A DNA stretch of 64,000 bases, taken from the NCBI GenBank assembly GCA_020284085.1, contig JACEVL010000428.1, positions 288,501 to 352,500 on the forward strand, written 5' to 3'. The notes below the pieces were generated by a model. The model saw nothing but the letters and a program-made list of their open reading frames with translations. It was not told the DNA's origin and ran no database searches. This document shows, one piece after another, positions 44,928 through 57,045 of this stretch. This DNA comes from Aporrectodea caliginosa. Its lineage: Eukaryota > Annelida > Clitellata > Crassiclitellata > Lumbricidae. Position numbers and translations under genes: made by a program. Position 1 is the first letter of the stretch. The number at the start of each line of letters is the position of its first letter.

Positions 44928-45874
44928 CTATGAACGTCCAATAAATTTTAGCATTAGGGCCTGCCTAGACTGTGATTCGCATTTCTGCAAAGCATGCACA
45001 AGGCATGGTATTGGTAATTTCCCATGAATCTTCCACTCAATCGGTTTGTCCTCGAAGATATTCTGAAGAGGGACATAACGTACATCGTCTATGCATTTCC
45101 ATGTCTTTTTGCCATCTTGATCTGTTCCTGAATTTCCTCCTCCGATGACAAAGATTCGTTCATTCTCAAGAACCAAACCAAAGTGTCTGACATCAGCCTT
45201 GAACTGTTCTCTTTCTTGCCAAGTCTCCGCTTCAAAATCAAATATAAAACAAGTATCTTGTCCAATCAAAATAACAGATGTCTCCCAAAGTGCAGCTCGC
45301 ATCAAAAAATTAGGGTTTGGCATTGGTTTTGTAAACAGAGTGCATTTGTTCTGCTTAGTGTTGTACATCTGAACATGACTTACGTCTTTGTCGTATTTGT
45401 CTTTTCCACCAAAAATATAGAGTGAGCTTTTAAATGGAACACAATTGCCAGAGCTTCTGACACCATGAATCAACTTTCCCACTGTCTGGCATTTATTGGT
45501 GATTGCGTTAAAGGCTTCCACGCTGACTAAAACGAGATTACGATAATCCACAAATCCACCACAGATGTACAATACTTCATTGATAAATGCTGCGCTGTGT
45601 CTACGTCGGCCTTGAACTAAAGATGCGCATCTCATCCAACCAGAAGCATTGTTGTATTTCCAGATTTCATCATTTTTTGTTCCTATTCCAGTGACGTACA
45701 TCGTGTTACAGTAAACGGCGGCGAATGCTTCGACGTCCATTGTAGTCGGAATTGGTTCTTCCGTTGAGATTTCATTTGGACGATGTAGATTTATTTTTAT
45801 GACGTCCTTCGTTATGGTAGTACCATCAGAGATTCCCACGACAAATACTAAGTTCTCAAACTGTGAAGTGGTTT
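44928..45874 (-). CDS. TRIM-Kelch copy C, exon 2 (Kelch repeats)
   Basis: 947 nt from acceptor TTTTCAAAACAG to the stop. Spliced to exon 1 (48157-49279) it gives a 2070-nt frame, that is 689 residues. The exon codes for residues about 375-689: ETTSQFENLVFVVG, then Kelch-type beta-propeller repeats (RRRHSAAFINEVLYICGGF, SSLYIFGGKD, CFIFDFEAETW, RIFVIGGGNS). Kelch propellers bind substrate proteins, so with the RING finger this would be an E3 ligase subunit with its target domain at the C-terminus. The last 20 residues (LQKCESQSRQ...GRS) differ from copies A and B because one base is missing near 44,985. The stop is therefore shifted downstream. The intron is 2282 bp, enlarged by an inserted element. 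Confidence 0.88.
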
Positions 45875-46109
45875 CTGTTTTGAAAATAAAAATCCAAATG
45901 ATAACTGTTAATTGAATGTATTTATCAATTCACTCGTTCCGTAAGAACATAGACATCCCGGAATTGTGACCTAACAAGAAATGACTTAAGCATCATGACT
46001 CTTAAAAATCTCATTTGGCATAGAACCATTGAAAAATGGCTTCGCTAAAGCTACATGGTGTGGCGCTGATACATTGTCCAGATTTACATTACATTATGTC
46101 GCTTATTTA

Positions 46110-47269
46110 TATGGGTATATTTCACAACCGGAGCCAAATTCAGAAATTGAATTAGAGAAAAAAGTCATGCAAAATTTTAAAAATTTCGTACAAAAACATT
46201 TCCATGGCAGCGCTGAAGTATACTTAATATTGAGCAGAGCTTAAATTTGACAGATTTGGCCTAATTTTTCATTTTAGTTTTTTACTATATGAAAAGCATA
46301 CAACTTTGATTCCTAAATATTTACAACTCCGTTACTTCATAAATACACAGTTCATAATGCCGCCACTGCTTATAATTGGTAATTAATTAGTTTTAAGTAT
46401 GCATTAAAATATTACACAGTCGCCTAAGTTATTATGACGATAAATTCTATACATGTACCATTAAATAAATTTATTTTAATAGAAATATAAAGTAACAGAG
46501 ATGTAGTAACAGAGTTTTAAAATATTCATAATTATTTATCTACGCTGACCGGACGAGTTAAGATATGAAAAATAGTTAGTTTATAGTGGCCAGGCTGGCA
46601 GTTTCAATATTATTTTTGAAGGAAAAATATATAATATATACGCAAAATGCAATATTTAGGCCTACAGTCACGGAGTTGTAAATCTTTTTATACTATAACG
46701 TTACCGGATAAATTTCTGAAAATTGTCAACAGAAGCAAACATCCATAGGCCTATTGATTTCTTGTTGGTAAAATCAGTGCATACATGTTCCTTGCTATCG
46801 AAGATGTCAATTTAAAAAACGAAGGTTTTCAATTCATTCCACAGATGGCAGAAACCCATTCGTAACGGAGTTGTAAGCAATATTTGAGGACAGAGGGTTT
46901 TATTCCATTTTTATTATTTAGTTCGTTAATAAGTTAATTAAATTTGGCCAGAGCAATGGATATAATGTAAGTTAATGCCTTTAAAAATTATAAAACATCA
47001 GTTCATCGCTTCAACTGTTACCCTAACGTAACGTTGAATTGACGCACCGTTAGAAAGGACAATGCGATTTCGGGTTAAAATTGGACCATATAATTTTTTT
47101 TCTCATACTATTCATCTAAATAATATAACTGAAATAATTTTTTATAACTAACTTATGCCCTATGATATATTTAAAAATTATAAATTATAATTTTGCACTT
47201 TGTGTAAGCCGCCCAACGGAGAAGACGGAAATTTCTCTAATTTGCTTCCGGTTGTGAAATATACCCATA
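46110..47269. mobile_element. TIR element inserted in the intron of TRIM-Kelch copy C
   Basis: About 1160 bp bounded by inverted copies of TATGGGTATATTTCACAACC extending about 30 bp. TATA lies at both edges, so the duplication is TA or TATA. The intron of copy A at about 19,715-19,730 reads GCTGTAAACTTAATAAGAG, the empty site. There is no transposase frame inside, and the interior is AT-rich. TA target choice fits a Tc1/mariner-related MITE, but the family is not proven. Confidence 0.82.
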
Positions 47270-48156
47270 TAGCTTTACAGTTCCGTCCTCGACTTATGGC
47301 GATTGATGAAGGCATGAATACAAAAGACGCCATTTCGATTGTAATGTCCAAATCACGGCGTTGCAGAGTTGCATTCAAACAAGGCAGAAGCTTGCTGACA
47401 GCGCTTTGCCAAAATGTAATGTATTAGCCTAAAGTTAGAACGCCTAACAGGTAAAGCCGCTTGACAAATTCAAGGTATAGACAGGAACATTGTCAAGTGC
47501 AATAAAGTAGAGTCGAGCATAGAGGTTTTGAAGGGAAGAACAGACGAGACTGGTGGCTTTTTTGGAAAGTTACATTGTGGCAATAAAAAAAATCATTTTC
47601 GAAAATGAGGGCCCTCAAAATTGCTTCATGGACCCTTAGCACCCCTTTAATGCAGACTGTACAAGTCTATTTTTCGTTTAGAACATTTAAAACTTTATCA
47701 TTGTTCGTAGTAGAACATTTATTGCACGTTTACAAGTCTAGTTTTCATTGAAATTTTTTCGCGGTTTTGATCCGCGACATAATGAATAGCACCGGTAATT
47801 AGCCGCGCGGTTTTGGGCGCGAATTTAAACGGCGCGGTTTTTGGCTGGCGAGGTTTTGATAGGATCCATAATTACCAGTCCGGTAATATCATTTCGCTTT
47901 GTGTGAAGCCAGCTGCCAATTTATATAGCTACAATACCTTCTAGGCATCAAATGATAATCGCTCATAGGCAAAACTGCATTTTAAAATTCAAATCCATTA
48001 AATCCAGAACCAGCAGAGACCTGAGTCTCCAGGACTCGAACACAGGCCTTGAAGTATAAGTAAAGCGTAGAAATCGAAACTCCAGAACAGATGTAAACTT
48101 CACTGTCACTCTGCAAAGAGGACTATAAATGAATTCATATTTTGTAAACATGTTAC
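47270..48156 (-). other. Rest of the intron of TRIM-Kelch copy C
   Basis: Parallel to 27,440-27,998 of copy B and to 19,084-19,720 of copy A. It contains a segment of about 300 bp (47,575-47,870, with GCGCGGTTTTTGG-type phrases) that the other two introns lack. No exon is seen in it. Confidence 0.7.
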
Positions 48157-49279
48157 CTTTTATTTGTCCCACAACGTTGTTGTTGAACCTCTGTAAAACT
48201 TCTTTTAAATCTGTTATTTCGAAAGAAACTTCGACTGATTGATATGGACGACCAATGAATGCCTCGTGATCTCTTTCTAATTCATCTGCTCTAATAACTA
48301 ATTCGTCAACCGAACTGCAGATGTCACTGGCCGATCCTTTTGATATCAGTTCAGTGCAGTATGCTTCAAAACTTCTCAATATTGTGCAATATCTGTCAAT
48401 TTCTTCCATTCCAGTTTCCATTTCCTTTAGATGCTTTGATTTTATTACAGATAACTCATCCAAAAGCGATTTTGTCTGCTCATCTATCATATCTTTGAGT
48501 TCCTGATTTCTTTTATGAATTGCATTTTCCTTATCGACTATTTCCTTAAGAAAATCTGCCTTTCTAATCTCCGCATTCTTTCTTAAGGACAACATTTCAT
48601 CTGCATAGATCGATACCTTTGATGAGTTCCTTTGAATTGTTTGGCGGAATTCTTCGTCAACTGTAGTCACATCTTTGCATTTGTGTGATGCATGACTTTC
48701 AACAAAGCAAGAAACGCAGACGATTTTCTTGCATTCAACGCAATAATAGTCTAATGGTTTCTGAGTGTGTTTGCTGCAGTATTTCACAGATAAAACTGGC
48801 TTCATTTCTGATTTAGTATCGCTTCCAATTTTCAAGACTTGGTGATTTCTACTCAGTTTCTGAAATTGATGAACTTTGCCGCAGCTGTCGCAGTAGTTAT
48901 CTTGGCATTCTAAGCATCTCATCGTGGCTGTTGGTATTTGTCCTGTTTTGCCCTCATCGCTGGCATTACAGATATCGCAAATGATTGAAACACTTCCAAT
49001 TTGCAGCGTAGTCTTGTATTGCAAGAGATTTTCCATGAAGAAGTTTTTCTGCACACCATTCATTCCATCTGCTGGAATGAGGAACTCCTTTCTACACAAA
49101 GGACAAGGCATCTTGTCTCCTGGCTTCTTCTGCGCCGTTTCTCCAGTGCGTTTCAGACATTGAAAACAGAATGTGTGAATGCATGGCAATATTCTTGGAT
49201 CCGTGAATGCACTCAAGCATATTGGACATTCTGTTATTTCTCTAAGTTGTTTTGCAGCTTTCTCTCCTGCTTCCGCCAT
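48157..49279 (-). CDS. TRIM-Kelch copy C, exon 1 (RING, two B-boxes, coiled coil)
   Basis: 1123 nt, phase 1 at the end, with donor AAAG|GTAACATG. It encodes MAEAGEKAAKQLREITE followed by a C3HC4 RING finger at residues 18-62 (CPIC...CIHTFCFQC...CPLC), B-box 1 at about 98-145 (ICDICNAS...CDSCGKVH), B-box 2 at about 165-200 (YCSKHTQKPLDYYCVEC...CVSCFVESHASH) and a helical coiled coil at about 205-330. That is the tripartite TRIM core, a RING-type ubiquitin ligase that dimerises through its coiled coil. The start is supported by the same MAE(A/T)G start in all three copies. All metal ligands are kept and no frame break is seen, unlike copies A and B. Confidence 0.92.
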
Positions 49280-51050
49280 TTCACTTAACCAGAAACCTAT
49301 GAAATAAAATCAACAAATTCTGCGATAAAATTGAATGACCTTTTCGAGAAATAATGTCAGGTGATTAGGCCTACTACTGTGATTCTCAGTAACTTACGGT
49401 GAAATAGCTTTATATCAACGTGTTTGCGTCAATTTGGCCAAATTCAATAACTGGAGAAGCTAGAAGTTGTTTTGAGGTTTTCTTGTCAATTTCGAAGAGT
49501 TGCCATTCATTAAAGCAATAGGTCTATGAGTATTGTATAAATGCATCGTCGTTCATCGCTTGCTCAATAATTCTGCGTCATTGGAAATTAACGGATTAAT
49601 TTTCCACTGCTTTACTTTTACTTTCGATTTCAAATTCTTCCTTGCAAGGCTGCTAAGATTGAATAAATTTATTACTCAGAGATTAGGATTTATTTTAACA
49701 GCTAAGGCATTTAATCCAAAGTGTTTTCCAACGTCGCCGAAGCCTGAATTGATTTGTAATGCGCCTCTGATTTTGCAATGTTATCGTGAAAACAGTTCTA
49801 ACGGCTACAAGGCCCTATGGCATCGGCACTAAGCAAAATCTACAGAATGGTTCGAAATTCCCAATTCTAAAATCACAGCAGATTCTATGAATTGTAAATG
49901 AAAAAGCGATTTCTAGAACTGATGCAGAAAGAGGTAAAAGTTATCTTACTCTGTGTTGTTCTATCAACAGTTTCTTATCTAAAATGACATCGCCTTGGCC
50001 TACGTTAGTTAAATTATATGTATGCAAATGGCAGGGCGACCCAGTTGCCTATCTGTGAATGACCTGGTTTCTGTTCATACTTAGACTGGTTTCCTGCGCT
50101 ACGCAATACGATAGACTTTGGATTATATGGTGGGAATGTTTGTGTTAGAATAGTGATTAGCCTATGCCACAATCTCCATAAAACTGCCTGTTCATTCTGT
50201 CGTAACCAATGACCTAACCTAATTATTTGGATTCATACAGCGCTGCTTAAAACAGTTGAATCATTTTTGTATCATACATCAAAGAAGAAACCAAAACTGG
50301 TTTTTGGAGTGTCTTGCTTGTTGAAGCATGTTGCGACATAGTTGACAACCCAACGTTTGATCAGCTCTGCCACAAGGCTGATGCGGGTCTCAAATTAGAT
50401 TGTTCTAAACAATCCTGGGCATGTTTTGGCATAAGTTGCTCCCACCAAGAAAATCAACTATTGCAATTGCCCACGGTTTCATAATAGGGTCTTGACTCTT
50501 ATCCAATAATATGAGGAAAACATTTGTAGTGAAGAATGTTCTACTCCTATTGATTTTGTGTTTTGTCCTATGATGTTTGTACACTGGAGTGCGGTTCTTC
50601 TGCAACCATTTTAATAAAGAAAATACTTACTTACTTAGCTTTAAGACATCAGTGTGTGAATGTGAAGTAGACGTTGCAATATCCTGTGTTTGTAATTAGA
50701 TGTGTGCATGAATCTTGTTGACATGACTTTTAGCAAAGTCTTATGGAAAGTGTTATGTCCAGATGGCTTCAGACACGCGTAGGTCTAATGTGCACCGCTA
50801 TCTTCCCCCAATATGTCCGATCAATAAAGTCTTTCCAAGTGAATCTGCAGTTCTGCGTTCAAGGCTTTCAGACGTCGTGTTGCTAGCATTGCAGCTATCT
50901 CCGAGACTTGAAATTACAGCTATCTGAACATCATATTTCCGAGCATCAGACAACAGTGTAGTATGGGCACCAAATTGCAAATTCTCCAGCCTGAGTCATG
51001 TCGTGCAGATACTGTGGCCAAATGATGCCAACAAATTCATTTAGGGCCCC
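49280..51050 (-). repeat. 5' flank of TRIM-Kelch block C
   Basis: Matches the flanks of copies A and B and the partial copy at 23.9 kb, up to the segment around CTGTGGCCAAATGATGCC (51,010-51,035). Promoter elements for copy C should lie in the first few hundred bases; no clear TATA box was seen. Confidence 0.8.
50798..51045 (-). pseudogene. OTU-like coding remnant in the 5' flank of block C
   Basis: On the minus strand, NEFVGIIWPQYLHDMTQAGE is followed after a frameshift by KYDVQIAVISSLGDSCNAS. This resembles the W..Y...M...G.(10-20)...(F/Y).V.I.V.S run of OTU-type cysteine proteases, but the catalytic Cys block is not present. The same remnant occurs in block B and in the partial copy. Confidence 0.35.
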
Positions 51051-51885
51051 TTGGCAGAAAGGAAATGATGTTAGCATATGGAGAGGGAAGGAGAAAACAG
51101 GATGACCAAGGAAAAGTGGATGGACGAGCCATACATTAAACAACTGGAATGAATTTGGCAGTGAAAACTCAGAGATGTGACGGCGGACAGCGCGAAATGA
51201 GTACTAAGGCTTGATCATGTAGGTTTGGCTGAAGTTCCATCACAACTGACAGTAAATCAAGGGAACAAGATGGCAGAGTAGTCATGAGCACCGCTAACTA
51301 TCCTTAGACTTTATGAGAAAAATATAAAAAAACTCGCTCTAAACTGAAAACTGACCTCTTACAGTACCAACAACTACAAAATGTTTGCCCACCTTCATGT
51401 GCACTTCTGAACTTTGTAGTTAGGGCATCATCTAAAATTATAGTTGTATTGTATTGTACTGTATTGTAACGAGCATAAACAACTTCTTTGAACTGATTAA
51501 GACTATCGCTCAAATTTGGGTAGCAAGGCTATAAATTAGTATTGCTCCCAGCTAACAACTTTTAAAGTTACGCTTACAACTTTCGAGCGTAACATGAATA
51601 CATCGTAGCTTCTTCGTTGACATTATTTTGAAGACTACCTTCGCAAATTAGGGCTAACAGGAGCTCTCATTATTGGACATCATAAGCACAAGGTTCATGC
51701 AATCGACAGCCACTCTCTCTTCGTAGCTCAAATTCACTTCCTTCCTTCAATACGCGGCTAAAAACTAACTATTTCTTTTTGGCTTTCAAGCACTGGATAT
51801 TATCTAACTGCATATTCTCCTGGCGACTGACTATCTGCGCATTCATATTCACATTTCGGTGCGAAAGTGCGCGCGTTGCAAATTT
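51051..51885. other. Spacer before the plus-strand hemicentin exons, no gene seen
   Basis: No immunoglobulin-type exon or other hemicentin module was recognised. A short phrase with TTTGCCCACCTTCATGTGCA and TGCACTTCTGAACTTTGTA recurs at 56,900-56,935 ahead of the second duplicated unit, so the duplication may begin about here. Confidence 0.5.
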
Positions 51886-51968
51886 AATAATAATAATAAT
51901 AATAATAAAAATGATGATGACGATGATGATGATGACGACGACGATAATGATGATGATGATGATGATGC

Positions 51969-52038
<70 letters not shown>

Positions 52039-52040
52039 GA

Positions 52041-52099
<59 letters not shown>

Positions 52100-52101
52100 C
52101 A

Positions 52102-52137
<36 letters not shown>

Positions 52138-52138
52138 C
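51886..52138. repeat. (AAT)n then (GAT)n microsatellite
   Basis: About 250 bp. The same AAT to GAT/GAC change is found at 56,953-57,110 at the left border of the second duplicated unit. Confidence 0.93.
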
Positions 52139-52276
52139 TTGGTTCCACATGATGAAGTAAAATGAGGATTAACGGGAGATCTCTGTTGGGCTGGTCAAAC
52201 TGAGGCAGGTAGGCCAAAGAGTGCAGGCACCTTTATTACGATTACATCATCCTGTTATAGTTGCTCTATATTGCAG

Positions 52277-52447
52277 TTCATGGTCAATACTCGGCCTGGT
52301 CGGTGTGGTCTGACTGCAGTGTCACATGTGGAGATGGATCCAGGGTGAGGACAAGAGTCTGCGATAGTCCGGAACCAGCCAATGGAGGAAGACCATGCAG
52401 TGGACCAGTCAAGGAAAACAAGCCCTGCCTTGTACAACACTGTCCGA
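52277..52447 (+). CDS. hmcn: Hemicentin TSP1 module exon a1
   Basis: 171 nt, phase 1 at both ends (TATATTGCAG acceptor, CCGA|GTAAAG donor). It codes for one thrombospondin type 1 repeat: VHGQYSAWSVWSDCSVTCGD, with the WxxW pattern of C-mannosylation sites and CSVTCG, then RVRTRVC and six cysteines in total. TSP1 modules in hemicentin precede the G2F domain, as here. It differs at only three bases from the exon at 57236-57406. It is the first hemicentin exon I can see on this strand. The preceding immunoglobulin exons are not visible in the window. Confidence 0.9.
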
Positions 52448-52461
52448 GTAAAGATTCATTG

Positions 52462-52479
52462 ATGTTAATAATAATAATG

Positions 52480-52536
<57 letters not shown>
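52462..52536. repeat. (AAT)n microsatellite after exon a1
   Basis: Short AAT run starting 15 bp after the exon a1 donor. The equivalent place after exon a2 holds a longer AAT/GAT array (57,418-57,612). Confidence 0.9.
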
Positions 52537-52539
<3 letters not shown>

Positions 52540-52858
52540 GATGAGATGTCGACGCCAGAGGACAAATCACGGTCTGGCCTGCAGAAAACGCTGGCAGACA
52601 TCAACGGCATAACATCCTCAACGATATCATATGGCGATCTTTCGGAAGAGCAAACATCCCTTCTCAGAAAGAACCGGCATGATGCCTCACCAGAGAAGAT
52701 GAGTAAACGACCGGACGGCGTGACACTCTCTGATGGTCATGCGGAAGAAACTGACAGCAGGGATGTGACAGTTTCGGGCACATTTAAAGTCACATCTGGC
52801 AATACATCAACCGAAGCGGTAGAGACATGGTCACCGGGCAGGCGTGGCCGGTGCAAAT

Positions 52859-52998
52859 ACTGCAGTGTCACATGTGGAGATGGTTTGTGGGGTAGGACAA
52901 GAAGTGCAGCGGTGCTTGGAGCCAGCCAATGGAGGAAATTTTGTGCAGTGGACCAGTCAAGGTTGAAAACAAGCCCTGCACTTGTCAACACTGTCCGA
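52859..52998 (+). pseudogene. Decayed TSP1 exon
   Basis: CTGCAGTGTCACATGTGGAG to CAACACTGTCCGA|GTAAAG is clearly derived from exon a1/a2. Its first 35 or so bases and acceptor are lost, several indels break the frame, and Cys codons are missing. The donor GTAAAGATTC survives. The intact copies flank it, so it is a leftover of an earlier duplication. It cannot encode a TSP1 module. Confidence 0.85.
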
Positions 52999-53077
52999 GT
53001 AAAGATTCTCGGTAATAATGTCCAACGCGGAACGCCATCTGTTTGACTCGACCTTACCATGCTAAATTACTCACTTT

Positions 53078-53456
<379 letters not shown>

Positions 53457-55167
53457 ACATCAGTATATTTTTAAGTGTTTAACGACACAATAATGGTGGT
53501 GGTGGTCGTTAGCGGCTAACACCATTGGTACAGGTATGTATGATCTAGCGATTGAATGAAAGTGAGGTATATTAATAGCTTTTGTAGCGAGCTAGTAGGT
53601 GTGTAACTAGTCAATTAGTAATAGTAGTAGTAGCAGCAGCTGCAGCAGCGTGTGCAGCAGCAGCTGCAGCAGCAGCAGCAGTCCGGTAGTAGTAGTAGTA
53701 GTAGTAGCATTGTAGCATAGTAGCAATAGTATTGGTAGCCATAGAACGAGAATTCGTGACTTGAGGCCTAAATATTCGTAAATATTCGTGAATATTAGGC
53801 CATTTTTAATATTCGAACATATTCGTTGGTGACGTTACTGTTTCCGTTTGGTTTACGTACTAATTTAAGACTACTTATTTAAGAATATATGCAGTGGTGT
53901 TACGGGGCTACACTTAATAAAAAAATTCTTATATCCGTTACTTACTTACTTGCTTAATGAATTGCATTATGGGATGTGGCTGCTAGATTGCAGCGCATAG
54001 GTAGCGGCGCTCTATCCGAGCGCAATATGGGCGCAGCCACATTATTTACATAGGAGGCAGCTCAGGCGCAAATGCCTTTAATTTATCGTTTGAACTTTGA
54101 GGAACTGTATGCGTGAAAAGGCGTGAAAATGGCACTGGATTTTGTACAATAATTAATCCCGGATTTTGAAGAATTAAGAATGAACAAAAATTAATATTTG
54201 TTGGCCAGTTTTAATATTCGTAAATATTCGTCAATTTCTAATAATCTTAATATTCGTAATATGCGTGTTCTCCTTCTATGGTGGTAGTGGTAGTAGTGGT
54301 GGGGATGGTACATGTAGTGGTAGTGGCACATCATTATTGTTAGCCTAAGTGTTTAAAGACACCTTGTGGCTGCAAGGAACATTGACGTGGAATCCCCTTC
54401 TCGGGGTGAATAATTGTGTTAGGACTGGATGTAGCGATGGAACGAAATTGAGATTTATATAGCGTGTGAAACAGCGAATTAGAGGTGTCTAAACACAGTC
54501 AATTAATTGTTATTGTTTCAGGTGTTTGTTGCCAGCTAATAGTAGTAGCAGCAGCAGTAGCAGATAATATGAGTAGTAAATAATAACTACAGTAATACTA
54601 CTAATAATGCTACCACTAGTAATAATAATAGTAGTTAATATATTAGTAATAATAGTAGTAATAATGTAGAAGTAATAATAATAATGGTGACACACACACA
54701 CACACACACACACACTGACACACACACACACATTTTAACAATAATTTAGTTGTACACACACAATTACACACACACACACACACATACACAACTACACAGA
54801 CATAATGTCTAATAGATTTTAATAATTTGAGTAGTTGTAATAAAAAAAATTATGTCATTATTAATAGCAATAATACTAACAATAGCTATAGGGTCTAATA
54901 TAGATATAGTAGTAGTAATTGAGTGTTTCTACAATAAGTGTCCATTTTGCTGTCCGCGGTATTTATAATATTTTTTAAAGCTTCTGTGACAACTTATGAT
55001 AATACGTAACGTAATAGATTCAACCCAAATAAAACTAAAAGATTTTTAAAATTGGCACGTTCATAAAGTATTCAGGTGGTTTTATTAATAGATAGGTAAT
55101 ATAATAATAATGGTGATGCACACATACACATACACTGACTATGTTGTCTGCCATTGTTGTCCTTTAG
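53457..55167. other. Intron of the hemicentin gene, repeats only
   Basis: Holds (AGT/AGC)n stretches (53,600-53,720 and 54,530-54,670), a segment with repeated AATATTCGTAAATATTCGT motifs (53,770-54,260), a copy of the GGTGTCTAAACA repeat (54,458) and (CA)n runs at 54,690-54,785. No exon is seen. Confidence 0.7.
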
Positions 55168-55338
55168 TCGATGGTGGATGGACGGATTGGACAGAGTGGG
55201 AGCCGTGCAGCCAGTCGTGTGGCTCTGGATTCAAATCCCGGTCGAGGGACTGTATCAATCCAACGCCTCAGTATGGTGGCCGCAGATGTCAGGGAGAGGC
55301 CGTCGAGAAACTCAAGTGTAACGTTCGGCCATGTCCAG
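55168..55338 (+). CDS. hmcn: Hemicentin TSP1 module exon b1
   Basis: 171 nt, phase 1-1 (CCTTTAG acceptor, CCAG|GTAACA donor). It encodes VDGGWTDWTEWEPCSQSCGS, with two WxxW steps, then KSRSRDC and GGRRCQGE, ending NVRPCPG. All six cysteines are present. Only two bases differ from exon b2 at 59087-59257, and both changes are silent. Its order after exon a1 repeats as a2-b2 farther on. Confidence 0.92.
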
Positions 55339-55889
55339 GTAACAGTGCTCGCGCTCCGGGTCTACATTGGGCCCATAGTCGTCCAATAGTTGCTAACGGT
55401 GGCCCGCTATGGGCTTGTTGAATATGGATTTATTCACAGGACTTTGTTATTTTATCCTCGATCTTTTTGGCCACAAGGGCCGTTCACGTCGACCTTAGTT
55501 ACCCAAACTGGCTCAAAAATGGCACAACTTGCGATTAAAGGAAATTGACTTGTATTATAATATTTGATCGGAAGAAGTAATTAAAAAGGTGTCTAAATAG
55601 AGCCTAATAAATATGAATTCTGTCCTGTGTTTAACGACATCTTAAGTTACCGACGACAGGGAAATGAGAATTGCCGATTTAGTAATTAATAATAGTAATT
55701 AATAATAACTCTCTTAGGGCTGCCTGTTTAAAGTCACATACATATTATAGCACCGGCAAAGAGCTACTGTTAGTCGGCTGGTGCCAGTCCGAAGCTTGAA
55801 CAGAGGAGGAGGGCGACACTAATCACCTTCACTCAGAGTTGTCGTTAAGGAGAGACCTTCCTACCTAACTACCCTGCCAGTATGCTTAG
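55339..55889. repeat. Intron segment shared by both duplicated units
   Basis: Nearly identical to 59,258-59,790 over about 500 bp. It contains the dispersed repeat with TTATTCACAGGACTT, GGCCGTTCACGTCGACC and a diverged GGTGTCTAAATAGA core. Confidence 0.85.
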
Positions 55890-55986
55890 CTAATAGCAGC
55901 CTACAAAGCATATCCGCCCAACGGGGGCTCGAACTCGGTACCTCTCGGTCTCTGTGCCAGATGTTATCCAATGCGCCACGGGCCCC
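55890..55986 (-). mobile_element. tRNA-Arg-derived SINE, head only
   Basis: The reverse strand starts GGGGCCCGTGGCGCATTGG (A box) and continues to GAGTTCGAGCCCCCGTTGGG (B box). It is truncated after about 95 bp, at CTATTAGC. Confidence 0.8.
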
Positions 55987-56169
55987 TGTAAATATAAGTA
56001 AGAGTTATAATAGCTACGGTATAAATAATTATGACTTCGACTCTTTGGTTAGACACCTTTAAAATGAAGACATCTAATGCTATAAAAGAAAGCGACCACT
56101 TTCGAACGGTAGTTATATTCTGGTGCAGTGTAAAGTTCATATGTGTGGAACGACATCAACGGTTCAGTC

Positions 56170-56170
<1 letters not shown>

Positions 56171-56210
<40 letters not shown>

Positions 56211-56412
56211 CTTTTCTTCAATAAGCGCCTGACAAACGCACTGCGCTGTACATTTACATGTTATGCAATTTAAATCTTAACTACTAACAGAACAGACAGC
56301 CTGCAATACAACGGCGCTAATAGCAGCCTACAAAGCATATCCGCCCAACGGGGCTCGAACTCGGTACCTCTTGGTCTCTGTGCCAGATGTTATCCAATGC
56401 GCCACGGCCCCC
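56171..56412 (-). mobile_element. tRNA-Arg-derived SINE, most complete copy
   Basis: The head, on the minus strand, begins GGCCGTGGCGCATTGGATAA. This resembles the 5' half of tRNA-Arg (GTGGCGCAATGGATAAC), and a B-box-like GAGTTCGAGCC follows. The tRNA-unrelated body ends CAGGCGCTTATTGAAGAAAA and runs into an (ATT)n tail of about 40 bp. Four shorter copies are found at 395, 16,600, 42,300 and 55,890. The (ATT)n tail explains many of the triplet arrays in this window. I see no clean target duplication. Confidence 0.82.
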
Positions 56413-56945
56413 CGCTCCCCAACGATGTTAACGATGTCTTAAGTTACCGACGACATGAAAAGAGAATTGACGATTTAGTTATTAATAGTAGTAATTCGTT
56501 TCTGTGTGACGACGCTCTATCGTAGCGAAGAAAGTAAATTTGTAATATTTTATACCTTAACCTGTCCTAATATCAAGCGTCACTGATGACCCAGCACATG
56601 TTCTGCACGAACTGTTACCTCCCATAAAGCTGTCAAGCTATTCCATGCTACCTCGCGCACACAGTGCAATAATCCCAGCAGCAAATGCGTTATCACGGAA
56701 AGCTTTTATCATCAGGATGATTTAACAATATTAAGGATGATTGATTCACGATTTTTTTTAAACTTTCATCTACACAAAAGTGCAGTTAGCAAGCAGTTGG
56801 TTGAATAATGACATACTTATTTACTTACTTGCTTACTTATGTTTCTGGTATAAGTATTGTCTTTGGTCGGAACTTCATTCACAGTTGCCAGTTCCTGCCC
56901 AGCTTCAGTGTGCACTTCTGAACTTTGTAAGCCTATCATCTCAAA

Positions 56946-56947
56946 TT

Positions 56948-57045
<98 letters not shown>

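Noticed and set aside
46029..46244. 71-codon plus-strand frame in the intron of copy C
   Set aside because: It crosses the left end of the TIR element at 46,110 and is not found in copies A and B.
54510..54790. (CA)n frames and a possible signal
   Set aside because: Simple repeats only.
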